Assembly (NCBI RefSeq): GCF_900102625.1
Contig: NZ_FMZC01000011.1
Coordinates: 62,001 to 126,000 of the forward strand
DNA: 64,000 nucleotides
Origin: Paracidovorax valerianellae
GTDB taxonomy: Bacteria > Pseudomonadota > Gammaproteobacteria > Burkholderiales > Burkholderiaceae_C
Direction of reading: 5' to 3'
Positions 43,506 to 52,282 of this stretch are shown piece by piece (positions within the stretch are counted from its first letter, which is position 1; each line of letters begins with the position of its first letter). Below the pieces are notes generated by a model. That model was given only the letters and a program-made list of their open reading frames with translations, made no database searches and had not been told where the DNA came from. The translations under genes and the position numbers were made by a program.

Positions 43506-44690
43506 ATGGACCGCCGATCTTTCCTGCATACCGCCACCGCCACTGCCAGCACGCTGGCCGGTTTCGCCGTTGCGCCCCTGGCGTTCGCACAGGCGCCCGG
43601 CCTCTCGCCGGCGCTCAGGGAGCGCGGCAGCATCCTCCCCACGCGCGGCGTGCTCAGCGATCGGGCATTGCCCCGCAATCCCCCGTCGGGCGCACGTTAC
43701 CGGCCGGCGTTCCGATTCGGCATGGGCGGAACACAGATGGGAAACATCTTTGCCACCATCAGCGATGCGCAGGCCCAGGCGGTATTGCAGGCCGCGTGGG
43801 ATGCGGGCGTGCGGCATTTCGATACCTCGCCTTTCTACGGTTACGGGCTCAGCGAATACCGGCTGGGGCACTTCCTGCGGGACAAGAACCCGGACGACTA
43901 TGTCGTGTCCACTAAGGTGGGGCGCGTTCTGGAAGCTCGGCGCGGTGCGCTGCCCAACCCCGCGCTGTGGGTGCAGCCCGCACCGATGGGGTACCGCTAC
44001 GACTTCACGGCGGCCGGTGCTCGCCGGTCGGTGGAAGACAGCCTGCAGCGGCTGGGTTTGCCGAAGATCGATATCGTCTACATCCATGATCTGTCGCCTG
44101 ACAATGCCGAACTCTCTGGCGATTGGCGCGATCACTTCGGCATTGCTGCTGGAAAGGGCGGGGCGATGGCAGAGCTGGCGCACATGCGCGATCAGGGGCT
44201 GATCGGCGGATGGGGCTTCGGCATCAACACCCCTGATGCCGCCGTGCTGGCGGCCGAGTCCGAAGTGCCGACGCCGGACATCGTGCTGCTGGCCTGCCAG
44301 TACTCCATCCTGGACCACGCGAACGCGCTGGCCCGCACCTTTCCCGCATTGCAGCGAAAAGGCATTTCCGTCGTGGTCGGCACGCCGCTGAACGACGGGT
44401 TCCTGGGTGGGCGCAACCGGTATCACTTCAGCGACCAGATTCCCCCCGGCGCCACGGACAAGCGTGCACGCCTGGCCGCCATCGCCGATCAGCATGGCAT
44501 CGACATTCGTACCGCCGCGCTGCAATTCGCCGCTGCGCCGGCGGTCGTTGCTGCGATCATCCCCGGCGCCCGCGTACCCGGTCAGGTGCAGGCCAACGCA
44601 GCATCGATGCGGGTGGCCATCCCAGCATCGTTCTGGGAATCGCTGCGCCGCGAAAGACTCATCTCGGCCGAGGCGCCTGTTCCAGGCTGA
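43506..44690 (+). CDS. Tat-exported aldo/keto reductase
   Basis: The 394-residue protein begins MDRRSFLHTATATASTLAGF, a twin-arginine signal followed by a hydrophobic stretch and an AFA-QA cleavage region near residue 29. The mature part is an aldo/keto reductase TIM barrel: FRFGMGGTQMG, AAWDAGVRHFDTSPFYGYGLSE (catalytic Asp/Tyr) and VVSTKVGRVL with the catalytic lysine. It resembles D-threo-aldose 1-dehydrogenase and pyridoxal dehydrogenase-type members. Periplasmic AKRs need a folded NADP cofactor, which fits Tat export. ATG 43506 is divergent from the metal-type regulator. Confidence 0.85.
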   Translation: MDRRSFLHTATATASTLAGFAVAPLAFAQAPGLSPALRERGSILPTRGVLSDRALPRNPPSGARYRPAFRFGMGGTQMGNIFATISDAQAQAVLQAAWDAGVRHFDTSPFYGYGLSEYRLGHFLRDKNPDDYVVSTKVGRVLEARRGALPNPALWVQPAPMGYRYDFTAAGARRSVEDSLQRLGLPKIDIVYIHDLSPDNAELSGDWRDHFGIAAGKGGAMAELAHMRDQGLIGGWGFGINTPDAAVLAAESEVPTPDIVLLACQYSILDHANALARTFPALQRKGISVVVGTPLNDGFLGGRNRYHFSDQIPPGATDKRARLAAIADQHGIDIRTAALQFAAAPAVVAAIIPGARVPGQVQANAASMRVAIPASFWESLRRERLISAEAPVPG

Positions 44691-44718
44691 CGACCCATTC
44701 CAGGAAACGGACGGACGG

Positions 44719-45441
44719 ATGAAAACACAGCGGATCGGTTCGAAAGCCTTGGCCTTGGCCATGGTGCTGGCCGGTGGTCCACTGACTGCCCACGGCCAGG
44801 ACAGGGTCTCCATCGACGGTTCTTTCATGGAGCGGTACGAAATCAGCATTGCCCGCTTCGCCGATTTCGCGTTGGCGACGGGCCGCACCACCGCGGCCGA
44901 ACTCGACGGTGGCGGACATGAATGGGGAAATGGCTGGGAGCGCCGCGCTGGCTGGAATGTCCACCGCCCGTTCGGCGTGCCGCCACAGAGCCTGCAATGG
45001 CCTGCCGTGCATGTCAACTGGTACGAAGCCCGCGACTTCTGCGCATGGGCCGGTGGTCGTCTTCCCAGCCGCGTCGAGTGGACTCGCGCCGCTTATACGG
45101 AGCAAGGCGAGGGGGTGCGTTCAGGCTTCGTCAAGGGCCAGACCTATCCCTATCCAACGGGGCGCAGCGAGGACGGTGCCAATACCAACGCCTCCGATCC
45201 ATAGCCGCAGCTGGCGCCTGCCGGGGCCACCCGCCGTGGCGTCAACGGTTTGCATGACATGGGCGGCAATGCCTGGGAATGGCTGGCAGACAGGCAAGGC
45301 GACACGGCACTCACCGCTGGCGGCTCCTGGTGGTATGGCGCTCACCAGATGCGGGCGGAGTCCATGCAATGGAAGCCCGCGGATTTCTCCGTGGTTTATG
45401 TCGGTTTTCGCTGCATCTATGCAGCACTGCCGCGTGGCTGA
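44719..45441 (+). pseudogene. Formylglycine-generating-enzyme-like gene split by an in-frame TAG
   Basis: The first part (44719-45204) encodes 161 residues with a Sec signal (ALAMVLAGGPLTAHG) and the FGE-sulfatase pattern SFMERYEISIARFADF, PAVHVNWYEARDFCAWAGGRLPSRVEW. It stops at TAG 45202-45204. The same frame continues to TGA 45439 with the rest of the fold: GVNGLHDMGGNAWEWLAD, GGSWWYGAHQM and VGFRCIY. No frameshift is needed, so one base change or suppression explains the break. It lies 28 bases after the aldo/keto reductase gene and is probably co-transcribed. Confidence 0.8.
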
Positions 45442-45550
45442 TTGCTGATTTTGAACCTCACGGCGTCCAATGGCGCCTCGCACGCAGTAGGGCACTTTGG
45501 GAAGTGCGGATGATTGGCGGAAAGCTGGCCTGAGTGGCATGAGTGCGTTT

Positions 45551-46927
45551 TTATCGAAGGCCCAGCCGGGTGAGTTTTTTGATCAGTCCTGCGCGCGAGA
45601 TTCCCAGCCGGCGTGCGGCTTCGGACTGGTTGCCCCCGGCCGTGTCCATCGCTTCACGGATCATGCGGTTTTCCAGTTCGGCGATGGCTGAATCCAGCGC
45701 ACCTGCGGGCGGCACCGGCATGGCCTCGGAATTGCCGGGCTCGGGCAGATGGGCTACATCGCCGCTGGCGAACCGCAGGACATCCATATCGACACGGTGG
45801 CTACCGGGGGCGATGAGTGCTCCGGCCGATTCCACCAGGGCTCGGAGTTGGCGCACATTGCCCGGCCAGTTCTGCGCGGCCAACCAAACCTGTGCATCTT
45901 GTGCAAACACGGCATCCGGCGCCACGCGGCGCAGGAAGTGAGCGGCCAGCAGCGGGACGTCCGTACCCCTCTCCGTGAGCGGCGGGATGCGCATCACCAC
46001 GCCCTTAAGCCGATAAAAGAGATCCTCTCGAAAGCTGCCTTCCTGAATCATGGCTTCCAGGTTGCGGTGGGTTGCCGACACCACCCGTACATCGGCCTTT
46101 TTCATGGTTCGTCCCCCGACCGGAAGGAAGGTGCCTTCCTGGAGAAAGCGCAACAGCTTGACCTGCATCGCAGGCGGCATTTCACCCACTTCGTCGAGAA
46201 AGAGCGTGCCTCCGTGCGCGGTCTCCACCAGGCCTTGCTGGTCGCGATGGGCTCCAGTGAAGCTGCCTTTGAGGTGCCCGAACAGCTCGCTCTCCAGCAG
46301 TTCGCTGGACAGGGCGCCGCAGTGGATGACCGCGAAAGGCCCGTGTTTTCGCGCGCTGCAGTGGTGAAGTGCGCGGGCCACCAGTTCCTTGCCGGTGCCG
46401 GTCGGCCCCAGAACCATGACGTTGACCGAGGTGCCTGCCACGCGACGGACCATGGCGCGCAGTTGCTGCGCAGCGGTGGACTGGCCGACGATGCCCAGGT
46501 CTTCGCCCTCGTCACGTGAGCGCAGCTCGCGCAGTTCGGCATCCAGCCGAGCCTTGTGCATGGCGCGCGAGACGACGAAGCGAAGCATGTCGGGGTCGAT
46601 GGGCTTCGTCAAAAAATCCCAGGCTCCCTTTTCCGCAGCACGCAAGGCGAACTCCCGGTCGCCATGACCGCTCAGAACCACGACGACCGAGCCCGCAAAA
46701 CGTTCGATGAAATCCAGTCCTGCTTCGGGGTCCATGCTGGGGGGCATGGCAAGGTCCAACAGCACCACATGGGCCCGGTCTTCGGCAAACGCCGCGGCGG
46801 CTTCTTCGCCGCTGCCCGCCACGGTCACCCGGTGTCCCAGTTCGCGCAGGAAAGAGCTGCCCAGCCGCTGATAGGCGGGCTCGTCGTCCACCAGAAGAAT
46901 GTGGCCCAGGGGGGAAGAAGGCGTCAT
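45551..46927 (-). CDS. Sigma-54-dependent response regulator (NtrC family)
   Basis: The 458-residue protein has a receiver (Asp in HVVLLDLAMPPSMDPEA, K in WDFLTKPID), an AAA+ domain with Walker A GPTGTGKELVAR, the sigma-54 contact loop GSFTGAH (GAFTGA variant), Walker B GGTLFLDEVGEMP and WPGNVRQLRALV, and a Fis-type HTH, GNQSEAARRLGISRAGLIKK. It activates sigma-54 promoters by ATP hydrolysis. ATG 46927 overlaps the stop of the kinase gene (ATGA), so the two are translated together. Confidence 0.92.
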   Translation of the reverse strand: MTPSSPLGHILLVDDEPAYQRLGSSFLRELGHRVTVAGSGEEAAAAFAEDRAHVVLLDLAMPPSMDPEAGLDFIERFAGSVVVVLSGHGDREFALRAAEKGAWDFLTKPIDPDMLRFVVSRAMHKARLDAELRELRSRDEGEDLGIVGQSTAAQQLRAMVRRVAGTSVNVMVLGPTGTGKELVARALHHCSARKHGPFAVIHCGALSSELLESELFGHLKGSFTGAHRDQQGLVETAHGGTLFLDEVGEMPPAMQVKLLRFLQEGTFLPVGGRTMKKADVRVVSATHRNLEAMIQEGSFREDLFYRLKGVVMRIPPLTERGTDVPLLAAHFLRRVAPDAVFAQDAQVWLAAQNWPGNVRQLRALVESAGALIAPGSHRVDMDVLRFASGDVAHLPEPGNSEAMPVPPAGALDSAIAELENRMIREAMDTAGGNQSEAARRLGISRAGLIKKLTRLGLR

Positions 46928-48729
46928 GGTCTTGGTCCGGAAGGAAAGGTCAGGGTAAAGCAGGTGCGCCAGGGCGGGCGCTCTGTCAATTCGACCTTGC
47001 CCCCGTGCGCGGCCATGATGCGTGCGGCGATGGCGAGGCCCAAGCCCGTACCGCCCGGGCTTCGAGACGCAAAAGGTTGAAAAAGCCGCTCGCGAAGATC
47101 GGCTGGAATGCCCGGTCCGTCGTCGCAGACATGAATCCGTAGCCGGCCATCCTGTCCCGGCTCGGTATCTACCTGCACGCGTCGCTGCCCTGCAGCGGCG
47201 TGGGCATTGGTGATGAGGTTGGTCAGCACCTGGTCCAGGCGCGCTGGGTCGGCATACAAGGTGCACGGCGCGTTCAGCCCCGGCCCTAACTCGATGTAAG
47301 GAGCATGGCGCACGGCTTGCCATATGTGCTGTGAAAGATCGATTTCCTTTGGCTGGATCTGCCAGGGCTTGGCGTAGTCCAGCAGGTCTTCGGCCAAGCG
47401 GGAGATGCGGGCGATCTGCTCTTGAACGTCCTTGCGAACCTCGACCGGAGAAAAGGCGGTTGCCATGGCGATCACGTTCAAGGGATTGCGAAGGTCATGC
47501 GCCACGGTGGCCGCCAGCGAGCCCAGTTCCGCCAGCCGGGCCTGAAGTTGCCGCTCCCGCTCGCGCTGCTCCGCTGCGGCGGCGGTTTCAACCTGCTCCG
47601 CAGCGTGGACGAGGACGGTGCCGAACAGCTCGGCAAGGTGCCGCTGACCGGGTGGGGCTTGCTCGAAGCCCTGCAGTTGCACTTGCCAATGCGCGCCTTC
47701 TTTGCGGCAGTGGACCGAGGGCGTGTGCGGATCGTCGGACAGAAGGGGGCCGACCACCACCCGCACGGTGACGCCCATGCGTTGGGAAAGGAGTGACGCA
47801 GCGATGGACGAGAGATGGTCCAGCGACTGCGCGGTACACAACGTGCTGCGCCAGGAGCCCAAGTCCTGGGCGGTGGGGGTACCCCCCGGATAGACCAGCC
47901 GCTCCGCCAACCGGCGCACGGGGCCGCTCCATGCCAGGCAAGTAGCCGCCACCACGGCGGACGTCAGCCACCGGGATTCCACCGGCAGCAGCAATGTCAG
48001 GGGCACCGCCAGCAAGCCCAGGAACAGCAAGATCGCCCATGCCAAGGCGCGTCGAGCCCAGGCGTTGGCCATGAAGACCCGATAGCGCAAGATGCCGTAG
48101 ACCAGAATCAGCGGGTAGGCAGGAAAAGCCAGAACCTGCCACGGATACTGAGGAATGCGCAAGGCAGCGAAGGCGTATCCCGAGATGCACATCAAACCCC
48201 AGCCGCAGGAGATGGCCACCGCGGCAATCTGCCGTCGCTCGGTGGGCACCTGCGTTTGCCAGAAGGCCTTCGCCAGCACGATCAGCCCCGCGCCCGCGCA
48301 AGCGGTCCACACCAGGCTGGTGGTCCATCCCGCGGCATTCGGCACGACCACCCACTGAACGCCGGTGAAGGGCTCGAAATGCTCGAACGCCCCTGGCGAG
48401 ATCCACAGAGACAGTGCCGTGGCAAGCCCTGCCGCGCCATAGGCCAGCCGGAACACCCAGGCCTTTAGCCGCTGCCCGGTGAAGATGGCGCAGAAGTGGA
48501 AGAACGCGGCCGATGTGACGGGCACTGTCGCCAGCAAGGCCATTGCCAGGGACGCGGTGCCGATCCCTGCCCAGTTCGGTAATTCATTGCCCACGATCCA
48601 CACACCGACGCCCAGCAGGAACACGATCAGCAGCTTTGCTCCCGCCACGTGCTGGGCCCAACGCCACAGGACGCCGGACAGTGCCAAGGTCTGGACGAGT
48701 GCCAGGGCGAGTGCGATGTGGATGGCCAT
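46924..48729 (-). CDS. Membrane sensor histidine kinase
   Basis: The 601-residue kinase has about seven to eight hydrophobic segments in the first 260 residues (MAIHIALALALVQTLALSGV onward) with no large periplasmic domain, a coiled linker, the phosphoacceptor motif TVAHDLRNPLNVI near residue 405, N box TNLITNAHAAAG, and G boxes DDGPGIPADL and GGTGLGLAIA. It resembles kinases with multi-spanning input modules that may sense membrane or lipid state. It is translationally coupled to the sigma-54 regulator and divergent from the DUF4166 operon. Confidence 0.88.
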   Translation of the reverse strand: MAIHIALALALVQTLALSGVLWRWAQHVAGAKLLIVFLLGVGVWIVGNELPNWAGIGTASLAMALLATVPVTSAAFFHFCAIFTGQRLKAWVFRLAYGAAGLATALSLWISPGAFEHFEPFTGVQWVVVPNAAGWTTSLVWTACAGAGLIVLAKAFWQTQVPTERRQIAAVAISCGWGLMCISGYAFAALRIPQYPWQVLAFPAYPLILVYGILRYRVFMANAWARRALAWAILLFLGLLAVPLTLLLPVESRWLTSAVVAATCLAWSGPVRRLAERLVYPGGTPTAQDLGSWRSTLCTAQSLDHLSSIAASLLSQRMGVTVRVVVGPLLSDDPHTPSVHCRKEGAHWQVQLQGFEQAPPGQRHLAELFGTVLVHAAEQVETAAAAEQRERERQLQARLAELGSLAATVAHDLRNPLNVIAMATAFSPVEVRKDVQEQIARISRLAEDLLDYAKPWQIQPKEIDLSQHIWQAVRHAPYIELGPGLNAPCTLYADPARLDQVLTNLITNAHAAAGQRRVQVDTEPGQDGRLRIHVCDDGPGIPADLRERLFQPFASRSPGGTGLGLAIAARIMAAHGGKVELTERPPWRTCFTLTFPSGPRP

Positions 48730-48735
48730 GCGGGA

Positions 48736-48787
48736 CTGTAAACGCTGTCGACAGTACGGCTGAAAAGGCTGTATACGGCGTTGACAG
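48736..48787. promoter_or_regulatory. Two matching upstream activator sites
   Basis: Site 1 is 48736-48754 (CTGTAAACGCTGTCGACAG). Site 2 is 48769-48787, which on the minus strand reads CTGTCAACGCCGTATACAG. They match at 15 of 19 positions (CTGTnAACGCnGTnnACAG), face each other, and are 33 bp apart centre to centre, about three helical turns. They lie about 75 and 108 bp before the predicted sigma-54 start, typical enhancer positions. Confidence 0.7.
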
Positions 48788-48826
48788 GTTGGCTTTAAAA
48801 GCTTTTTAAATCAATGACTTACAGGT

Positions 48827-48841
48827 TGGCATGCAACGTGC
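48827..48841 (+). promoter_or_regulatory. Sigma-54 (-24/-12) promoter of the DUF4166 operon
   Basis: TGGCAT-N5-GTGC matches the TGGCAC-N5-TTGC consensus at eight of ten positions and keeps the invariant GG (48828-48829) and GC (48840-48841) ten bases apart. The predicted start near 48853 is immediately before ATG 48854, so the message would be leaderless, or the gene may start a little downstream. Confidence 0.6.
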
Positions 48842-48853
48842 GGTTTAGTACGC

Positions 48854-49504
48854 ATGAAGACTGTCGCTCACCTCCCGCTACCGCTTGCCAAAGACACCGC
48901 AGAACCTCTGGATCTGGCGAGCTTCGTTAGCCCATCGCAATGGCTCCAGCTGTCTCCTGCCATTCGGCGCCGCTTCGCGGCGAACCATGCCGACGCGTGC
49001 TATCACGGCACTTTGGCGCTGCGGCGATCCGGCATGGGCCGGTGGTTTGCGTGGGCGTCGCAACGCTTCGGCGGACCGCTGTTGAATGTCGATGAGGACA
49101 GCGTGCCCGCACAAGTGCGCGTGTTCTGCAACGCACAAGGCGGCGTGGTGTGGGAGCGGCATTTGTGCTTGCCCGGCGATCGCGACAGCAGTGTCGTGCG
49201 GTCCACCAAGATGCGCGGCCCCCAGGGCGGGTTGCAAGAGCGTACGAGCAGCGGCCTTTCCATGGACCTCGATGTGGCCGTGGAAGAGGGAGCTCTGGTG
49301 TTCTACAGCCGGCGCTATTTCTTGGCGCTGGGTCCCTTCTGCTGCCCCATTCCCGCATGGCTCACCCCTGGCCGGTGCCGTGTCGAGCACCGCGACGAAG
49401 GGCGGGGGACTTTCCGCTTCACCCTGGAAATGGTCCATCCGTTCTGGGGTTGCACCTTCTTTCAAACCGGTGTGTTCACCGATCCCGAGGAGTCGCTTTC
49501 ATGA
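48854..49504 (+). CDS. DUF4166 domain protein
   Basis: The 216-residue protein matches the DUF4166 pattern: LSPAIRRRFAANHADACYHG near the N-terminus, LRRSGMGRWFAWASQRFGGPL, VWERHLCLPGD and the late FRFTLEMVHPFWGCTFFQTGVF. The domain has no known activity. It commonly travels with NAD(P)-binding epimerases, as here. No membrane segment is evident. It overlaps the next gene by four bases (ATGA at 49501). Confidence 0.78.
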   Translation: MKTVAHLPLPLAKDTAEPLDLASFVSPSQWLQLSPAIRRRFAANHADACYHGTLALRRSGMGRWFAWASQRFGGPLLNVDEDSVPAQVRVFCNAQGGVVWERHLCLPGDRDSSVVRSTKMRGPQGGLQERTSSGLSMDLDVAVEEGALVFYSRRYFLALGPFCCPIPAWLTPGRCRVEHRDEGRGTFRFTLEMVHPFWGCTFFQTGVFTDPEESLS

Positions 49505-50985
49505 CTGTCGTTTTCATCGTATTGACTGTGCAGGCCCTGATGGGCGCGTTCGACAACTTCTGGCACCACGAGTTGGCCGCACGCCTTCCCCAGCGCACTT
49601 CGGCGCGCCACGAACTGGCCTTGCATGCCGCACGCGAGGCCATCTATGGTTTTCTTTTCCTGGGATTCGCATGGGTGCAGTGGCAGGGTTGGTGGGTGCT
49701 GCTGCCAACGGTGTTGCTGGCTGTGGAGATCGTGATCACGGCGGCAGATTTTCTGGAAGAAGACCGCAGTCGCCGCCTGCCCCCCGTCGAGCGCGTGCTC
49801 CATACGCTGCTCGCAGTGAGCTATGGGGTGTTGGTGGGCGTGATCGCTCCGCTTTTTGCGGCGCATGCCGCCCTGCCCAGTGCCGTGGTGGGCGTCGAGC
49901 ATGGAATGTGGTCCTGGCTTTTCACCGTGGCGGGTGCGGTCGTGCTGGTCTGGAGCCTGCGCAACGTGATCGCAGTGGCCCGGCTCAGGGCTGCCGTGCA
50001 ATCGGACGGGCCTTTGCCTGCGGCACACGGTCCTGCGGTCCTGGTGACCGGGGGAACGGGATTCATCGGGACGGCTCTGGTGCGCCGCCTGCAAGCGCAG
50101 GGGCGTCGGGTGATCGTCTATACCCGGGATCCTCTTCAGGCCCGCGCGACCTTCGGCCCCCAGGTATGGGCCCTGGATCGCTTGGACGACATTCCGAGCG
50201 AAACCTGCATCGGTGCAGTGGTTCACCTGGCCGGAACCCCGGTGCTGGGCATGCCATGGGCCAATGGACGGCGCAGGCAACTGGTGATGAGCCGTGTGGC
50301 AACTGCACGGCAGGTGCTCGCCTTGGTGCAGCGCCTGCACCATCGGCCCGAAGTACTGGTCAGCGCGTCTGCGGTGGGCTTCTATGGCGTGCCGGCCGAT
50401 AGCTCCCCCTTGGATGAACGCAGCCCACCGCAGCCAGGGCGGTTTCAGTCGGACTTGTGCGCCCAGGTTGAAAGCGAAGCAGGCTATGCCCAGGCCTTGG
50501 GCATCCGAACGGTGTGCCTGCGGTTCGGCATTGTCTTGGGGCAGCAGGGTGGGGCGTATCCGCCGCTGGCCTGGGCGGCCCGGATGGGGCTGGGGGCTGT
50601 GCTCGGCGATGGCCAGCAAAGCGTGCCATGGATCCATCGGGCCGATGCGGTGGGCATGATCCATCACGCCATGACGCATCCTGGCGTGTCTGGCCCTGTC
50701 AATGCCGTGGCGCCGGATGTGCCTTGTCAACGGCGATTCACCGAGGCCATTTCTGCGTCTTTCGGAAGGCGGGTGTTTCTGCGAGTGCCCGCTGGGCCCT
50801 TGCGCTCGGCATTGGGTGAAATGTCCGAGCTTTTGCTGTGCGGGCAGCATGCTGTGCCCCGGCGTGCGGTTTCTGAGGGGTACGTGTTCCTGCATGCTTC
50901 TCTGGAAAGCGCCTTGGAGGCTCTGGCGGGAGCGAGACCTGGCACCTATGGAGGGCTTCTCCGGCCCAATGCGCCTCGCCCCTGA
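49501..50985 (+). CDS. Membrane-fused TIGR01777-type NAD(P)-dependent epimerase
   Basis: The 494-residue fusion has about four membrane segments in residues 1-165 (TVVFIVLTVQALMGAFDNF to GAVVLVWSLRNVIAV), then a short-chain dehydrogenase domain with VLVTGGTGFIGTALVRRLQA near residue 180, VVHLAGTPVLGMPWANGRR and SASAVGFYGVPAD, matching YfcH/TIGR01777 proteins. The tail has the usual RVPAGPLRSALGEMSELLL. Substrate is unknown. Fusion to a membrane module with DUF4166 upstream suggests a membrane-lipid or polyol substrate, which is speculation. Confidence 0.82.
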   Translation: MTVVFIVLTVQALMGAFDNFWHHELAARLPQRTSARHELALHAAREAIYGFLFLGFAWVQWQGWWVLLPTVLLAVEIVITAADFLEEDRSRRLPPVERVLHTLLAVSYGVLVGVIAPLFAAHAALPSAVVGVEHGMWSWLFTVAGAVVLVWSLRNVIAVARLRAAVQSDGPLPAAHGPAVLVTGGTGFIGTALVRRLQAQGRRVIVYTRDPLQARATFGPQVWALDRLDDIPSETCIGAVVHLAGTPVLGMPWANGRRRQLVMSRVATARQVLALVQRLHHRPEVLVSASAVGFYGVPADSSPLDERSPPQPGRFQSDLCAQVESEAGYAQALGIRTVCLRFGIVLGQQGGAYPPLAWAARMGLGAVLGDGQQSVPWIHRADAVGMIHHAMTHPGVSGPVNAVAPDVPCQRRFTEAISASFGRRVFLRVPAGPLRSALGEMSELLLCGQHAVPRRAVSEGYVFLHASLESALEALAGARPGTYGGLLRPNAPRP

Positions 50986-51016
50986 GCAGGGGGTGGAGGT
51001 GCTGCCATGAATCATT

Positions 51017-51035
51017 TGCTATTAAATAAATAGCA
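51017..51035. repeat. Dispersed palindromic repeat, copy C (palindrome only)
   Basis: TGCTAT-taaataa-ATAGCA (51017-51022, 51030-51035) matches the palindromic end of the other copies, but the CTAGGG and GGCTCCAGCGC boxes are missing. It lies 31 bases past the epimerase stop, in the 178-base gap before the AbrB-type gene. Confidence 0.65.
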
Positions 51036-51163
51036 TAAGAGGCAATAAAGACGGTGGCATTGGTCATTCCACCCTTGTGGCTGCAAGTGTCTTAACCGAT
51101 GGCGCCTTGCGGGGCGATACTGTCCGCTCCCAGGTTTTCCCGCCTTCGCACTCTTCATCGTCG

Positions 51164-52237
51164 ATGCTTTTTTCTTCGCCCGTCCGCATCCTTTTTACTC
51201 TCGCTCTCGCCACCACCGCCGCTGCGCTGTGCCTGGCCCTCAAGACGCCATTGCCCTGGATGCTTGGCCCGCTGATCGCCACCGCCTTGCTGTCCATCGC
51301 GGGCGCACCCACGGACAGTTCGCGTCGGCTGCGCAATGCGGGGCAGTGGACGCTCGGCGCGGCGCTGGGGCTGTATTTCACGCCGCAGGTGACGGCACTC
51401 GTCGCGGGGCTGTGGTGGGCGATTGTGTTGGGAGTGGCCTGGGCACTGTTTTGCGGATGGCTGTTCGGCGCATGGCTGTATCGCGTGCACGCACCGCATT
51501 TGCAGGGCGTGCCGACGCCGCTGCTGCGCGCCACCAGCTATTTTTCGGGCGCCATCGGCGCGGCGTCGGAGATGACGCTCCTGGCCGAGCGCGAACACGC
51601 GCGCACCGACCTCGTCGCTGCCAGCCACAGCCTGCGGCTGGTAATCGTGACGGTGACCATTCCGTTCGCGCTGCAGTTCAGCGGATTGCAGGGGCTGGAT
51701 ACGCTGCCGCCTTCCGTGCGTGCAGTCGATGTGCAGGGCCTGGCGCTGTTCGCCGGGCTTACCGGCGTGGGTGCACTGGTCATGGAGCGGCTGGGCCGTG
51801 CCAATCCCTGGTTCATGGGCGCTCTGGTGGTGTCGATGGGCCTGGCCATGGCGGGCATCGTGCTGTCGGCCGTACCGCAGGCGCTGGTCAACGCGGCGCA
51901 ACTGGTGATCGGCGTCAGCCTGGGCGTGCGGTTTCGTCCCGGCTTCCTGCAGACCGCGCCGCGCTGGCTGGGCTCGGTCGCGATCGGCACGCTGGTGCTG
52001 CTGGGCGTGTGTGCCTTGTTCGCCGTGGGCCTTTCGTGGACCACCGGGCTGCACTGGGTGACGATGGTGCTGGCGTCGGCACCGGGCGGCATCGCCGAGA
52101 TGTCGATCACCGCGAAGGTGCTGCAACTGGGCGTGCCGGTGGTGACGGCCTTCCAGGTGTGCCGGCTGATCGCCGTGCTGCTGCTGGTAGCGCCGCTGTA
52201 CCGGTGGATTTATGCAAGGCATTCACCGGCCGGATAG
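51164..52237 (+). CDS. AbrB-family membrane protein
   Basis: The 357-residue protein is hydrophobic throughout, with about nine to ten membrane segments arranged as two similar halves: LALKTPLPWMLGPLIATALL in the first, GRANPWFMGALVVSMGLAMA in the second. The late GGIAEMSITAKVLQLGVPVVTAFQ is the AbrB duplication-domain hallmark. Annotations of 'ammonia monooxygenase' for this family are not supported by function; a transporter or regulator role is more likely. ATG 51164 gives the usual length. Confidence 0.82.
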   Translation: MLFSSPVRILFTLALATTAAALCLALKTPLPWMLGPLIATALLSIAGAPTDSSRRLRNAGQWTLGAALGLYFTPQVTALVAGLWWAIVLGVAWALFCGWLFGAWLYRVHAPHLQGVPTPLLRATSYFSGAIGAASEMTLLAEREHARTDLVAASHSLRLVIVTVTIPFALQFSGLQGLDTLPPSVRAVDVQGLALFAGLTGVGALVMERLGRANPWFMGALVVSMGLAMAGIVLSAVPQALVNAAQLVIGVSLGVRFRPGFLQTAPRWLGSVAIGTLVLLGVCALFAVGLSWTTGLHWVTMVLASAPGGIAEMSITAKVLQLGVPVVTAFQVCRLIAVLLLVAPLYRWIYARHSPAG

Positions 52238-52282
52238 GGCGGTGCCGAGGCGCTGCAGACGGCATGCTAGATTGACCGGACC

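Noticed and set aside
44719-45441. TAG read as pyrrolysine or other recoding
   Set aside because: No recoding signal is visible, pyrrolysine is not expected in Comamonadaceae, and simple mutation explains it.
51164-52237. Ammonia monooxygenase
   Set aside because: This is a legacy name for AbrB-family proteins; no catalytic metal site or related subunits are present.
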